Below, in pieces: positions 43,139 to 52,452 of a DNA stretch of 64,000 nucleotides; the stretch's first letter is position 1; each line of letters begins with the position of its first letter. Position numbers and translations under genes: made by a program. This DNA comes from Clostridioides difficile (lineage in GTDB: Bacteria; Bacillota; Clostridia; Peptostreptococcales; Peptostreptococcaceae). The stretch is from positions 56,867-120,866 of the forward strand of contig JABBZI010000012.1 in the NCBI GenBank assembly GCA_012955965.1. Direction: 5' to 3'. The notes under the pieces were generated by a model. The model was not told where the DNA came from. It saw only the letters and a list, made by a program, of their open reading frames with translations, and made no database searches.

Positions 43139-44587
43139 ATGAAAAATCAATCACTTATAACACAATTCAGGCGCACCTTTCTCTTGATTATAATGGCTAG
43201 TATAGTCTCCACAGTAATTACTTATGTGTTTGCTATTTACTTGTTTATATATTCATTAAATAAAGACATTTATCCAGCAAATTACTATGAGAGGCAAGTT
43301 TCTGGAATTGAGGCATACATTAATGAAAAAAACATAGACTTGTTATCTCAATCGAATGAAGGCGAATTAAAAAGTGTTATTCATGGGAATGGGATTTTAT
43401 ATCAAGTTGTGGATGATAATGGCAATGTCTTGTATAGTACTAATCCACAAAAACCATTCAAGACAAAAGAAGAATTGTTTAGCAATTTTAGCAAAAAAAC
43501 TTCTCGTAAAGGCAGTTATATCTATACTATTCCTATCAAAGATGACAATGGGAAGGTTGAGGGAGCTGTTATTCTATCCTATGAATTAAAAGTGACATTT
43601 GCAAATAATAGAGGGAAATTTATAGGTGTAATTATCGCAATAGCTTTATTCTCTCCATTTTTATATATTATTGGGTTTACTATATGGCTTTCTAAAGATT
43701 TTGTAAAAAATATCAATAAACCAGTACATCTCTTAATCGATGCATCCAAGAAGATAAGAGAAAAGGACCTTGATTTTGAAATCGGCTACTATTCAGATAA
43801 TGAACTTGGGAAACTTTGCAGTGCTTTTTCTGAAATGAAAGATGAGCTTAAAAACTCTTTATCTGTACAGTGGAAAATGGAACAGGAGCGTGTTGAGATG
43901 GTAGAGGCTCTAGCACATGACTTGAAGTCTCCTCTTTCTATTATTTTGGGATATACAGATGCACTTATTGACAATAATTTAGATGGCAACGAAAAATTAC
44001 ACAGGTATCTTACAGTTATAAGAGAAAATACAGAAAAAAGTGCCTCCCTTGTCCAAAAAATGCAATACACATCTGATTTGGAGAAATCAAATATACAATT
44101 AAACTTTGTCCCTGTAAATTTACCTGAGTTTTTGGAACAAAAAGTACAGGACTATGAATTACAGGCTCATCAAAAAGAAATCAAGCTTGTTTTGAAAATA
44201 CAGGGTAATATACAATCTCCAGTTCAAATAGATGTAGATAGATTGACACGAATTTTTGATAATATTATGTCCAATAGCCTACAATATACTCCAGTAGATG
44301 GTAGTATTAACATCATTGTAGGGGCTGAAGAAAATTATATCTATTATAAGATTTGTGATTCAGGTAGTGGGTTTAGCTCTAAAGATTTGAAAAAGGCACT
44401 TGATAAGTTTTATAGAGGTGATGAAGCTAGACAGACAAAGGGTGGTCATTCTGGTCTTGGGCTTTATATTGTAAAGCAATTAGTGGAACAACTTGGAGGT
44501 TCTGTCAAAATAGAAAATTCAAAATCAGGCGGGGCATGTGTTATATTTTGGCATGGGAGACAACCTACCTACCTAACAAACAATTAA
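43139..44587 (+). CDS. Sensor histidine kinase of the lantibiotic-type system
   Basis: 482 residues. Two helices (about 11-35 and 160-185) enclose an outside region of about 125 residues (PAS/Cache-like, with YQVVDDNGNVLYS). HAMP follows, then the H box AHDLKSPLSIILGY, N box IMSNSLQYTP, and DSGSGFS with SGLGLYIVKQL. It is a complete kinase. AGGAGA precedes the ATG 18 nt after the regulator stop. Its outside domain may sense peptides. It is distinct from the two other ABC-linked kinases here. Confidence 0.9.
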   Translation: MKNQSLITQFRRTFLLIIMASIVSTVITYVFAIYLFIYSLNKDIYPANYYERQVSGIEAYINEKNIDLLSQSNEGELKSVIHGNGILYQVVDDNGNVLYSTNPQKPFKTKEELFSNFSKKTSRKGSYIYTIPIKDDNGKVEGAVILSYELKVTFANNRGKFIGVIIAIALFSPFLYIIGFTIWLSKDFVKNINKPVHLLIDASKKIREKDLDFEIGYYSDNELGKLCSAFSEMKDELKNSLSVQWKMEQERVEMVEALAHDLKSPLSIILGYTDALIDNNLDGNEKLHRYLTVIRENTEKSASLVQKMQYTSDLEKSNIQLNFVPVNLPEFLEQKVQDYELQAHQKEIKLVLKIQGNIQSPVQIDVDRLTRIFDNIMSNSLQYTPVDGSINIIVGAEENYIYYKICDSGSGFSSKDLKKALDKFYRGDEARQTKGGHSGLGLYIVKQLVEQLGGSVKIENSKSGGACVIFWHGRQPTYLTNN

Positions 44588-44644
44588 TTGAAATATGATA
44601 AAGGATAGACAATCAAGATTAAGTAGAGCAGTATTGCAAAATAT

Positions 44645-44680
44645 AAAGAATCAGCAGAATAGAAGTTCTGGTGATTCTTT
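44645..44680. terminator. Hairpin between convergent kinase and asparagine-synthetase-like genes
   Basis: AAAGAATC (44645-44652) / GATTCTTT (44673-44680) with a partly paired inner part. A likely weak terminator. Confidence 0.5.
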
Positions 44681-44707
44681 ATATAATCAACATCTTTTCG
44701 CTTTGGC

Positions 44708-46291
44708 TTAACATTTCACAAAATAGATTTCATACCAGACAAGGAATGTATAAATCGTCCAAATCTTTCTCCAATTATCGGAGTTCCCAGCAAGATAGTC
44801 ATCAAAAATTGCATTAATCTCGTCTATGTTAAAAAATTTCTCTGCTATCTCACTTTGAAATTTATGTCTAATATCCTGATTATACTGGTCATCAGCCATC
44901 CATATACGAATCGGAACAATAAATCCCAACTTATTTCTGAAAGCAATATCTTTTGGCAATATTTTTGATGCGGCTGTACGAAATGCAATTTTATTTTGTT
45001 CTTCTTTTACTTTATATTCTGATGGCATCCTTGATGCAATATCAAAAATTCTTGTATCTGTAAGAGGCATTATAATTTCTAATCCAACTGCAGTACTCAT
45101 TTTATCTACATTAAGATAAATATCTCCTTCTAGCCATATCTGAATGTCTACATTTGACATATTCGTAAGTACATCCAGTTCTTCGGTTTCTTCATAGATT
45201 TTTTTGGTCAGTTTAATCGGAAGCACATCAGGATTGTATTTCTTAAGAATTTTTTGTTTATCTTCTTCATTCATAATGTTTGTATTGCCAATATAAAATG
45301 TCTTTAAATCTTCACCATAACATTCTGCCTTATTATATATGTTATATCCTCCAAAAAACTCATCTGCACCTTCTCCAGAGTAACAAATATTTGTGTGTTC
45401 AGCTGCTGCCATGCATCCAATTGCAAAAACAATAGCAGACGCATCACCAATTGGCTGTTCCATATTGTACATTACATAAGGTACTGCCATAAAATACTCT
45501 TCAGGTGTAATTATATGTCTAGAATTTTGACGACTAAGAATATCAGCTGTCTGTTGTGCTAATTTTGATTCATCAAACAACTTTTCCTCATAACCACATG
45601 AGCTTGTTGTTTTTATATCTGATATTGCTAGCACATAAGATGAGTCAACACCTCCTGAAAGGAATAAATCTGAAGTCTCATCTTCTGATTTCATCTCTAG
45701 CATGATTTTCTGAAGTGTTGTATGAATTTCATTTGCCCATTCTTCAAGAGATTTGCTATAGTCAGGGTGAAACTCAGGCTTCCAATAACGTTCAACACGC
45801 ACTGTTCCCATCTGCCATATGAGATAATGTCCTGGCATAAGTTTCTTCAATTTATTGAAGAATGTATCTTCACCTGCTACATATGTAAAAGACAGATATA
45901 TTTGCAACATTTCTTCATTTAACTCTTTCACAAATCCTGGCTGATTCATAATCTTACGAATAGATGAACCATAAAGAAGCTCTCCATTTTCCATCTCATA
46001 ATAATAAAAAGGTTTTGTCCCAAACTGGTCTCTTAGGCAGAAGAGTTTCCTTTCGAGATTATCCCATAATGCAAAGGCAAACATGCCATGCATGTGATTT
46101 GCCATATCATATCCCCAAGTCTCATATGCTTTCACTAAAATTGCTCGTTCACGCTCTTCTCTGGATAATGAAGAATCGATTTTAAGTTCTTCACAGAGCA
46201 CTTTCCAGTTTCTGATATGCCCACTATATTCCAGGATTTTTATCATATGTGTGTTTTTATGTATTAAATATTTTTCTTCTAAATTTATCAT
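44708..46291 (-). CDS. Asparagine-synthetase-like protein lacking the glutaminase cysteine (AsnB family)
   Basis: About 527 residues from ATG 46291, which follows AAAGGATATACAT (ATG 46309 is in frame but has a poor site). The synthetase half is complete: FLSGGVDSSYVLAIS (ATP pyrophosphatase loop), YSGEGADEFFGGYNIYN, NKLGFIVPIRIWM. The N-terminal glutaminase begins only at a stretch aligning with the GEIYN strand (EYSGHIRNWKVLCEEL), so about the first 75 residues of normal AsnB, including the Cys nucleophile, are missing. It may use free ammonia, depend on a partner, or be decaying. B. subtilis AsnB relatives amidate peptidoglycan precursors. A 45-bp repeat surrounds the start (46244-46333). 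Confidence 0.8.
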   Translation of the reverse strand: MINLEEKYLIHKNTHMIKILEYSGHIRNWKVLCEELKIDSSLSREERERAILVKAYETWGYDMANHMHGMFAFALWDNLERKLFCLRDQFGTKPFYYYEMENGELLYGSSIRKIMNQPGFVKELNEEMLQIYLSFTYVAGEDTFFNKLKKLMPGHYLIWQMGTVRVERYWKPEFHPDYSKSLEEWANEIHTTLQKIMLEMKSEDETSDLFLSGGVDSSYVLAISDIKTTSSCGYEEKLFDESKLAQQTADILSRQNSRHIITPEEYFMAVPYVMYNMEQPIGDASAIVFAIGCMAAAEHTNICYSGEGADEFFGGYNIYNKAECYGEDLKTFYIGNTNIMNEEDKQKILKKYNPDVLPIKLTKKIYEETEELDVLTNMSNVDIQIWLEGDIYLNVDKMSTAVGLEIIMPLTDTRIFDIASRMPSEYKVKEEQNKIAFRTAASKILPKDIAFRNKLGFIVPIRIWMADDQYNQDIRHKFQSEIAEKFFNIDEINAIFDDYLAGNSDNWRKIWTIYTFLVWYEIYFVKC

Positions 46292-46333
46292 ATGTATATC
46301 CTTTCGCATTAAAAATTTCTCTTCTGAATTTAT
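46244..46333 (-). repeat. Imperfect 45-bp tandem duplication at the start of the AsnB-like gene
   Basis: Read on the minus strand in the gene's frame, 46333-46289 encodes INSEEKFLMRKDIHM and 46288-46244 encodes INLEEKYLIHKNTHM: 15 codons each, 9 identical. A TAA six codons upstream of the first unit closes the frame. Confidence 0.7.
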
Positions 46334-46431
46334 TGGATATTTTTAAATATATTTATGTGATTATTTTAATAAAATACTAGTTGTTCAGCAGTCATTTAAT
46401 ATGACTTTTCTTAAAGTAAACAATATAATTA

Positions 46432-46476
46432 TTAACTATTATCAGTGTTATAACATTGAGTTTTTTTATTCTTCAT
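46432..46476 (-). CDS. Possible 14-residue peptide upstream of the AsnB-like gene
   Basis: An ATG at 46476 follows AAGGGAGGA with a nine-base spacing, the best ribosome binding site in this gap, and opens a frame of 14 codons (MKNKKTQCYNTDNS). It is 140 nt before and co-directional with the AsnB-like gene. It may be a leader peptide or chance. One cysteine and several Asn/Thr are notable. Confidence 0.3.
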   Translation of the reverse strand: MKNKKTQCYNTDNS

Positions 46477-46710
46477 AAATACTGTCCTCCCTTATGTTAA
46501 TCAGTTAAATATAATATATCTTAATTTACTTACAGACTATTTAAGAAAGTCTTAAGATTTTATGAAATTTTATGTAATATAGTCAATTGAAAGTAAAATT
46601 ATAGTTATAATATATTTTTTTCTATTAAGTAATAAAGCACAGTTCATAATCGAACAAATTTGTTCCGAATTTAAAAATAAGTAGTAAAAAATAATACATA
46701 GAAATTAAAA
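46477..46710. other. Rest of the gap upstream of the AsnB-like gene
   Basis: No gene was seen. A perfect 14-bp palindrome GAACAAATTTGTTC lies at 46652-46665. It is a possible operator of an unknown regulator. Confidence 0.4.
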
Positions 46711-46765
46711 AAAGGAGTTGAACTCAAATTTTGATTAAAAAAATCAATTTTGAGACAATTCCTTT
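46711..46765 (-). terminator. Terminator of the second FtsX-type ABC operon (copy 2 of the hairpin family)
   Basis: Read on the minus strand, AATTGTCTCAAAATTGATT pairs with the complementary right arm ending in GTTCAACTCC, then runs into Ts. It lies just after the permease stop at 46774. It is closely similar to 27716-27773. Confidence 0.75.
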
Positions 46766-46773
46766 CTTAAAAT

Positions 46774-49233
46774 TTACTTAATATCTATACAGTCAATTAT
46801 ATTCATTTTTTTAACTTTTCTTAATGGAATAAGTGTAGCTATTATACATGCAAGTATAGAAACAAGTGTAGCTTGTGAGATTGAAAGAACAGGGACATTA
46901 GTAAAATCAAGTTTTTCTATAGTTGCCATGTTTATGATAATAGCACTGGCATATCCAGCAATAGAACCAAATATAGCAGCGAAAATTCCATAGTATGCAC
47001 CTTCCCATAAGAACATCTTATATAGACTGCTATTACTCATACCAATAGCTCTTTTAACTCCAATTTCATTAATTCTAGTATTGATATTTGTATTAGTAGT
47101 GTTAATTATATTTAAAGTACCAATCAAGCCTACAAACAGGATTACTGCCCATGCTAGAAATTCTATTTGTTTAAAACTCTCTTCAAGTTGTTTGTCTGAT
47201 TCAATATATGATATCCAATGAGAACCTGGATTGTTTTTGCAAGTCTGCTCTATAGATAATTTTATTTGTTCTAAGTCTGATTTATCTTTAGCATAAATGT
47301 TTATTTGATTAAACTTGTCCTTATTTGTCAAAGTATCATAAACAGAGTCATGTACAATAACATCAACACCATTTAACCAACCATTACCTTGTAAAATAAA
47401 CATTTTATTTATTGTATTATATATTTCTAGTTGTTTTTTATTTATTATAATATTATCTTTTGGTTTTAGATTTGTATACTTAGTTTTTACACCTGGTGTA
47501 GAAATAGCAATTGGATTTTTTATAAAGCAAATAGAACCATTTTTAAAAGCTTCTAATGTAGAATCTGTAATAGAAGGAATAGAATCTTTTAAGGTCTGCT
47601 CATCAATACCAATGATTTTTAATATTTCACCACTATTTTTAAAATGTATATCTGTATCTATTTCTTCCTGCTTGTATTCTGAGTATTTTATAAAAGAGGT
47701 ACGATTGACATCTTTCATGCTATTTATTTTATGTAGAGTGGATTTATCAAAACCAGTTATTTCGCTTGTTAAGGAGAAATCTCCTTCTTTTAAATTACTT
47801 ACTGATTTAGATACATCTAATACATTAGAAAACTCACTCAGTGCAACGAATACTGTTATACTCATAAATAAAGAGAGTATAGTTATTATAGTTCTTCCCT
47901 TGTTTCTTTTTAAGTTTAACCATGCAAGATGTCTTTCAAAGTTTTTTATTGTTTTTTCTTTTCTAATCTTTCTTTTGATTTTAGTAGTATTACCAGACAT
48001 AGCAGTTTTTGGAGAGACATGTGAAGCATATATTGCTGATGGTAATGCTGAAATAAATGAAAAAATTAATGACATCCCAGCACTTAATAATAATGGAAAT
48101 AGATAAGCAGTTGAATTCTTATGTATAAGCTCGGTTATTTCTTTATTATTATTGGATAGAAGTATATCTGGATTTAAGATATTAGTTACCATTCCAGTTA
48201 TTCCTTCAGAGGATATAATTCCAATTATAGCGCCAATAGGTATGGCAATAGTACATAAAATTAAAATTTGCAAAATAATAATCTTATAGAGTTGATTTGG
48301 TTCAGCTCCTATACCTCTTAGACATCCATATTCCTTAATTTTCTTTGTAACAGATATTTTTAAAATATTGTAAATTACAAGTCCTGAAGCCAATAAAACC
48401 AATAAAGCAACGAATAAAGATACCAATATAATAATAGAGATACTATCACCATCAGAATTATCTTTTTCAAACTGTATCCCAAGTGCGTTTAAATAAACCC
48501 AATTGTACTGAATTGAATCGTGGGGAATACCTATATCTTTAGCTAATTGGTTTACTATTTCTTGAAACTTATCTTGTTGTTTTATTTTAAAATCCAATGA
48601 AGATAAGGTATATCTTTTAGGAAGAAAATTTTCTGATGTACCTTTACCTACAATTCCATTTACTGTACCACTTGCATATCCTGTATAATCATCTTCTAAA
48701 ATACCACTCAATTTAAAGTTAGCTGTGTAATTATATGCTGGTATAGTGTCTTTTAAAAGTGAAATATCCAAATTCATAGGTATTGTCATACCTAATTTTG
48801 GTTTTATACCCATAAGTTTTAGAGTATTTTCATCTAGGGCTATTTCATTCTCATTTTTAGGAAGATTTCCATACTTTAATTTCGTTAACTTTGGATAGTT
48901 GGAAAGACCTACTTTATCATACTCTTTTACAAGTACAGAGATACCAGAGTCCTTTATTTTACTAGTACCAAGGGCTATTGAAGTACCAGCTTGATAAATT
49001 CTATTATTTTTCTTTATTTTATCAATTTGATTTTTAGTGAGTTGGTGAAAGGATACATGTCTATCACCATTAAAAGAACGAGCTTGTTCAATTCTTAAAT
49101 TTTGAAGTATAGCAATTGATTGCCCAATCACAGTCGTCATAATGGTTGATAGTACTATTGCTATAATAATAAGTGTAGTCATAAGTTTTTGATTTTTTAA
49201 TTCTTTTATTGAAAGTGAAAGATAACTCTTCAT
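46774..49233 (-). CDS. FtsX-family ABC permease (two FtsX domains)
   Basis: 819 residues with about eight helices: 1 near the N-terminus, three at about 265-400, one at about 435-455 and three C-terminal. TKKIKEYGCLRGIGAEPNQLYKI and NTRINEIGVKRAIGMSNSSLYKM are the paired FtsX cytoplasmic motifs. The two outside domains (about 45-260 and 460-685) are soluble. It works with the ATPase encoded 2 nt upstream, probably to expel peptide antibiotics or move lipid-linked cargo. It is a second example of the 14-kb module, but diverged from it. Confidence 0.87.
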   Translation of the reverse strand: MKSYLSLSIKELKNQKLMTTLIIIAIVLSTIMTTVIGQSIAILQNLRIEQARSFNGDRHVSFHQLTKNQIDKIKKNNRIYQAGTSIALGTSKIKDSGISVLVKEYDKVGLSNYPKLTKLKYGNLPKNENEIALDENTLKLMGIKPKLGMTIPMNLDISLLKDTIPAYNYTANFKLSGILEDDYTGYASGTVNGIVGKGTSENFLPKRYTLSSLDFKIKQQDKFQEIVNQLAKDIGIPHDSIQYNWVYLNALGIQFEKDNSDGDSISIIILVSLFVALLVLLASGLVIYNILKISVTKKIKEYGCLRGIGAEPNQLYKIIILQILILCTIAIPIGAIIGIISSEGITGMVTNILNPDILLSNNNKEITELIHKNSTAYLFPLLLSAGMSLIFSFISALPSAIYASHVSPKTAMSGNTTKIKRKIRKEKTIKNFERHLAWLNLKRNKGRTIITILSLFMSITVFVALSEFSNVLDVSKSVSNLKEGDFSLTSEITGFDKSTLHKINSMKDVNRTSFIKYSEYKQEEIDTDIHFKNSGEILKIIGIDEQTLKDSIPSITDSTLEAFKNGSICFIKNPIAISTPGVKTKYTNLKPKDNIIINKKQLEIYNTINKMFILQGNGWLNGVDVIVHDSVYDTLTNKDKFNQINIYAKDKSDLEQIKLSIEQTCKNNPGSHWISYIESDKQLEESFKQIEFLAWAVILFVGLIGTLNIINTTNTNINTRINEIGVKRAIGMSNSSLYKMFLWEGAYYGIFAAIFGSIAGYASAIIINMATIEKLDFTNVPVLSISQATLVSILACIIATLIPLRKVKKMNIIDCIDIK

Positions 49234-49235
49234 TA

Positions 49236-49904
49236 TTATTCCACCTCCATAAGCACACCATCAATAATTGAAAGTCTTCTATCAGCAAGCTTTGCAATTC
49301 TATCATCATGAGTGATTACAACTAAAGTTTTACCAAACTGTTTTGAAGTTTTGATAAGAAGATTCATAACTTCACTACCACTTTTACTATCCAAGTTTCC
49401 TGTAGGTTCATCAGCAAATATTATATTTGGCTTTGCAATAAGTGCTCTAGCAATTGCAACTCTTTGTTGTTGACCTCCTGAAAGTTCATGCGGAAGATGA
49501 TGGAGTCTATCCGTGATTCCAAGTAATGATGAGATTTCACTTAAGTATTTTTTATCAGGCTGTTTCTTATCTAGAAGTACAGGCATTGAAATATTTTCTG
49601 ATGCAGTAAGAACAGGTAAAAGATTAAATTGTTGAAAAACGAATCCAAAGGATTTTCTTCTAAGAGTAGATAATTCTTTTTCACTATATTTATATATATC
49701 TTTATCATCAAGCAATACCTGTCCAGAGGTAGGATTATCTAAACCACTTAAAATATGTAAAAGCGTACTTTTTCCACTTCCAGAAGGACCAATTATAGAA
49801 ACGAATTCACCTGAGTTTATTTCTAAATTGACACTATTAAGTGCAATAACTTTATTGCTATCAGAACCATATATCTTTGATAATTGCTTTGCTTTTATAA
49901 TCAT
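49236..49904 (-). CDS. ABC transporter ATP-binding protein (MacB/BceA-like)
   Basis: 222 residues from ATG 49904 after AAAAGGAGAG; a GTG three codons earlier is unlikely. Walker A GPSGSGKST, Q-loop FQQFNLLP, signature LSGGQQQRVAIARAL, Walker B IIFADEPTGNLDSKSG and THDDR are intact. Two nt before the permease gene, so coupled. The operon lies downstream of its own regulator-kinase pair in the same direction (157 nt gap after the kinase). Confidence 0.9.
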   Translation of the reverse strand: MIIKAKQLSKIYGSDSNKVIALNSVNLEINSGEFVSIIGPSGSGKSTLLHILSGLDNPTSGQVLLDDKDIYKYSEKELSTLRRKSFGFVFQQFNLLPVLTASENISMPVLLDKKQPDKKYLSEISSLLGITDRLHHLPHELSGGQQQRVAIARALIAKPNIIFADEPTGNLDSKSGSEVMNLLIKTSKQFGKTLVVITHDDRIAKLADRRLSIIDGVLMEVE

Positions 49905-50070
49905 AAAAAACACTCTCCTTTTCTATATAAGAAGAGTGTAAGTTTTAAAACTCAATTTTTTCTCAACTTTCTAAATTTATTTATTTAAGAGTTTATTTCA
50001 AAAGGACATCCTCTATAAATTCTAATTAACAAAATTTATAGAAGAGAAGTAATAATCTTATAAAATTGCT

Positions 50071-51231
50071 TTAATTTTTTGTTGAGAATTTAGCTGTAAT
50101 TTTAGCACTATTGGCTGAGTTATTTTCAACGTAAATAGAGCCACCATGTTTTTCACATAATATTTTAGATATATAAAGACCCATACCAAAGTGCATGTTG
50201 CTGTTATTTGAAGTCTTATCTCTATAGAAAGGTTTTAAGGCTGATTTTAGAGATTCTTCACTAAATCCTATACCATCATCTTCAATTATAAATGTAAGGA
50301 GCTCTTGTTCAAAATATATAAGTATGGATATATTATTTTTAGCATATCTAAAAGCATTTGATATTATATTTTCAATAACTCTAAGAATAATATTTTCATC
50401 AAACAATAGGTTTATATTATTTATTTTGCTTGTAAGTGTAAAAGATTTTTTCTCTTGTTCAGCAATAATAGATAGATTTCTATCTAAGTTTTTTATAAAC
50501 TTGTCTATACTTGATAAAGCTTTTGAAACTACTAAATCTTCTAATCGTTGAGAACTACTCATATTTTCCACATAACATTCGATTCTATTGATATGTTCAG
50601 ACATAAGTTGTGTAGTTGATAAAATCTTTTCGTCAGTAAGCTTTCCTGTTGGTATGTATTTTGTTAAATAATTTGAGTAACCTTTTAGAACTGTTAGAGG
50701 ATTTCTTAAATCATGAGAAAAAGCAGTATTAAGTTGTTTTCTATCATTAATCATAGTCCACATATTTATATTGTTTTTCTTTAGTTCTGACCTCATTTTA
50801 TCAAAAGCATTGCATAGATTACCTAATTCATCCTTACTCTTGTATTCTAAGCAAAAGTCTAAGTTATTATTGGATATTTCCATTGCACCTTTATTGAGTA
50901 TTTCAATAGGTGTTTTCAATTTTATCTTATAAAAAATTATATCAGCCAATAATAAAAAACCTATAAAAAATACAAGTGGAAGCACAAACTGAAGTGTGCT
51001 AATTATATTAAGTAATGTTTTATCATAATCACTGAACTGGTTAATATTATTCTGCATTATGGTTATAGTTCCTGTATGTAGAGGTGTTCCCAAATATTTA
51101 TCTTGTATAGACTTATATATATTATTAAGTAAAATGTATGATAGAGCTGTAAGTATTGATGCTATAATTAGAGAAGATAAAGTAAGAACAAAGAAAGATT
51201 TTTTTAGTGACATGTTATTTATTTTATCCAT
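50071..51231 (-). CDS. Sensor histidine kinase of the second FtsX-type ABC module
   Basis: The frame reaches 51249, but ATG 51231, about nine bases after GGGGAGT, is preferred, giving about 386 residues. It still overlaps the regulator end by 13 nt. Two helices (about 9-32 and 80-100) enclose a short outside loop of about 45 residues. HAMP, H box SHDLRNPLTVLKGY, N box IISNAFRYA, and DDGIGFS with FGMGLYISKIL are present. It phosphorylates the upstream-encoded regulator and probably controls the ABC genes that follow. Confidence 0.88.
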   Translation of the reverse strand: MDKINNMSLKKSFFVLTLSSLIIASILTALSYILLNNIYKSIQDKYLGTPLHTGTITIMQNNINQFSDYDKTLLNIISTLQFVLPLVFFIGFLLLADIIFYKIKLKTPIEILNKGAMEISNNNLDFCLEYKSKDELGNLCNAFDKMRSELKKNNINMWTMINDRKQLNTAFSHDLRNPLTVLKGYSNYLTKYIPTGKLTDEKILSTTQLMSEHINRIECYVENMSSSQRLEDLVVSKALSSIDKFIKNLDRNLSIIAEQEKKSFTLTSKINNINLLFDENIILRVIENIISNAFRYAKNNISILIYFEQELLTFIIEDDGIGFSEESLKSALKPFYRDKTSNNSNMHFGMGLYISKILCEKHGGSIYVENNSANSAKITAKFSTKN

Positions 51232-51893
51232 TTGTAACCAACTCCCCATACTGTTTCTATGTAATTTTCAAGAGTATATTTTGATAATTTGATTCGTATC
51301 TTTCTAATATGCTCCATTATAACATCACTATTACCATTACTATTATATCCCCAGATTCTATCATAAATTCTTTCTCTATCAAATGCTTGACCAGGATTCA
51401 TGGAGAGAAGCTCTACTATATCAAATTCTTTCTTCGAAAGTGATATATGATTATTATCTATAGAAATCGACCTTTTTTCATAATCTATTACCAAATTATT
51501 ATAAAATTTAATTTTGGTTTGTTTTGACTTTCTTTGTTCGCGTCTTAAGTGAGCAGATACTCTAGCTTCAAGTTCGTCTAAGTCGAACGGTTTTACAATG
51601 TAATCATCAGCACCAGCACGAAAACCATTTATCTTATCAGTATTTTCAATCTTAGCAGTAAGAAACAGAATAGGGCATGATACATAATCTCTAATTCTGT
51701 TACAGACCTCAATTCCATCTATTTCAGGCATGTTTATATCAAGTAAAATAATATCTGGCTTTATAGATATTTTTTCTAATGCGTCTTTTCCACTTTGAGC
51801 AGTGTAAACCTCATAATCATTAATTTCAAAGTAATCTTTTAAGAGTGTTATTATGCCCTCCTCATCATCCACAACAAGTATTTTATTTTCCAT
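51219..51893 (-). CDS. OmpR-family response regulator of the second FtsX-type ABC module
   Basis: 224 residues. Receiver: VDDEEGI, DIILLDINMPEIDG (Asp about 53), FLTAKIE, VKPFDL. Winged helix: ISLSKKEFDIVELLSMNPGQAFDRERIYDRIWG, DVIMEHIRKIRIKL, VWGVGYKW. AAAGGAGAA precedes the ATG. It is the first gene of the regulator-kinase-ATPase-permease run on the minus strand, and closely resembles the 42.4-kb regulator in its C-terminal half. Confidence 0.9.
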   Translation of the reverse strand: MENKILVVDDEEGIITLLKDYFEINDYEVYTAQSGKDALEKISIKPDIILLDINMPEIDGIEVCNRIRDYVSCPILFLTAKIENTDKINGFRAGADDYIVKPFDLDELEARVSAHLRREQRKSKQTKIKFYNNLVIDYEKRSISIDNNHISLSKKEFDIVELLSMNPGQAFDRERIYDRIWGYNSNGNSDVIMEHIRKIRIKLSKYTLENYIETVWGVGYKWIK

Positions 51894-52150
51894 AAAAATT
51901 CTCCTTTCTTAATACAAGTATTTTAAGTATGTTTATCTTAGTATAAAAATCTCAATAAATTCTCAAATCTTTAGGTATATGTTAGAACTTAATCATTAAA
52001 GTTAGTATATTTTGATATATTAAATAAATCAAGCATATGATTGTTGGGAATTCTAAATGAAAGATAGATGTATAGAAAGGAAAAGATTTAACTAAATAAG
52101 GAGATTAATTAAAAATCAGATAAATTATAAAAATGAATTAATATACATTA

Positions 52151-52218
52151 ATTAGTTGATATATCAATTATTATTGTTTTTTATATTTGATTAAAATATA
52201 ATTGATATACCAACTAAT
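52151..52218. repeat. Long isolated inverted repeat in a 559-nt gap
   Basis: ATTAGTTGATATATCAATTA (52151-52170) and the inverse arm 52199-52218 pair at 19 of 20 positions with a 28-nt loop, followed by a T-rich run. No gene ends nearby on the plus strand. The rest of the gap 51894-52452 holds no feature beyond AT-rich promoter-like sequence and AGGAGG before the next gene. Confidence 0.6.
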
Positions 52219-52452
52219 TTTATTTTATGTAGTTATGATAAATAAGGGAAATAATAAAGCCAAATAAACTAAAAAGAGCAAGTGTCCACAAAAAATAATC
52301 TTTATTTAGATACTATAATAACAACCAATAAAGTATTATAACATGATATTAGATATAAGTTTTTGATAATTTAAATAGAAGAATCTCATTAGAATAGATA
52401 TGTTAAGTAAAAAAGTAATTTATTTTTCAAAGAGATTTTAGGAGGAGAAGTT

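Noticed and set aside
42909..43142. Overlapping frame inside the response regulator and kinase start
   Set aside because: It is a shadow of the regulator gene in another frame, without its own start signal.
46652..46665. GAACAAATTTGTTC as a LexA box
   Set aside because: The Gram-positive LexA site has four bases between GAAC and GTTC; here there are six, and no SOS gene follows.
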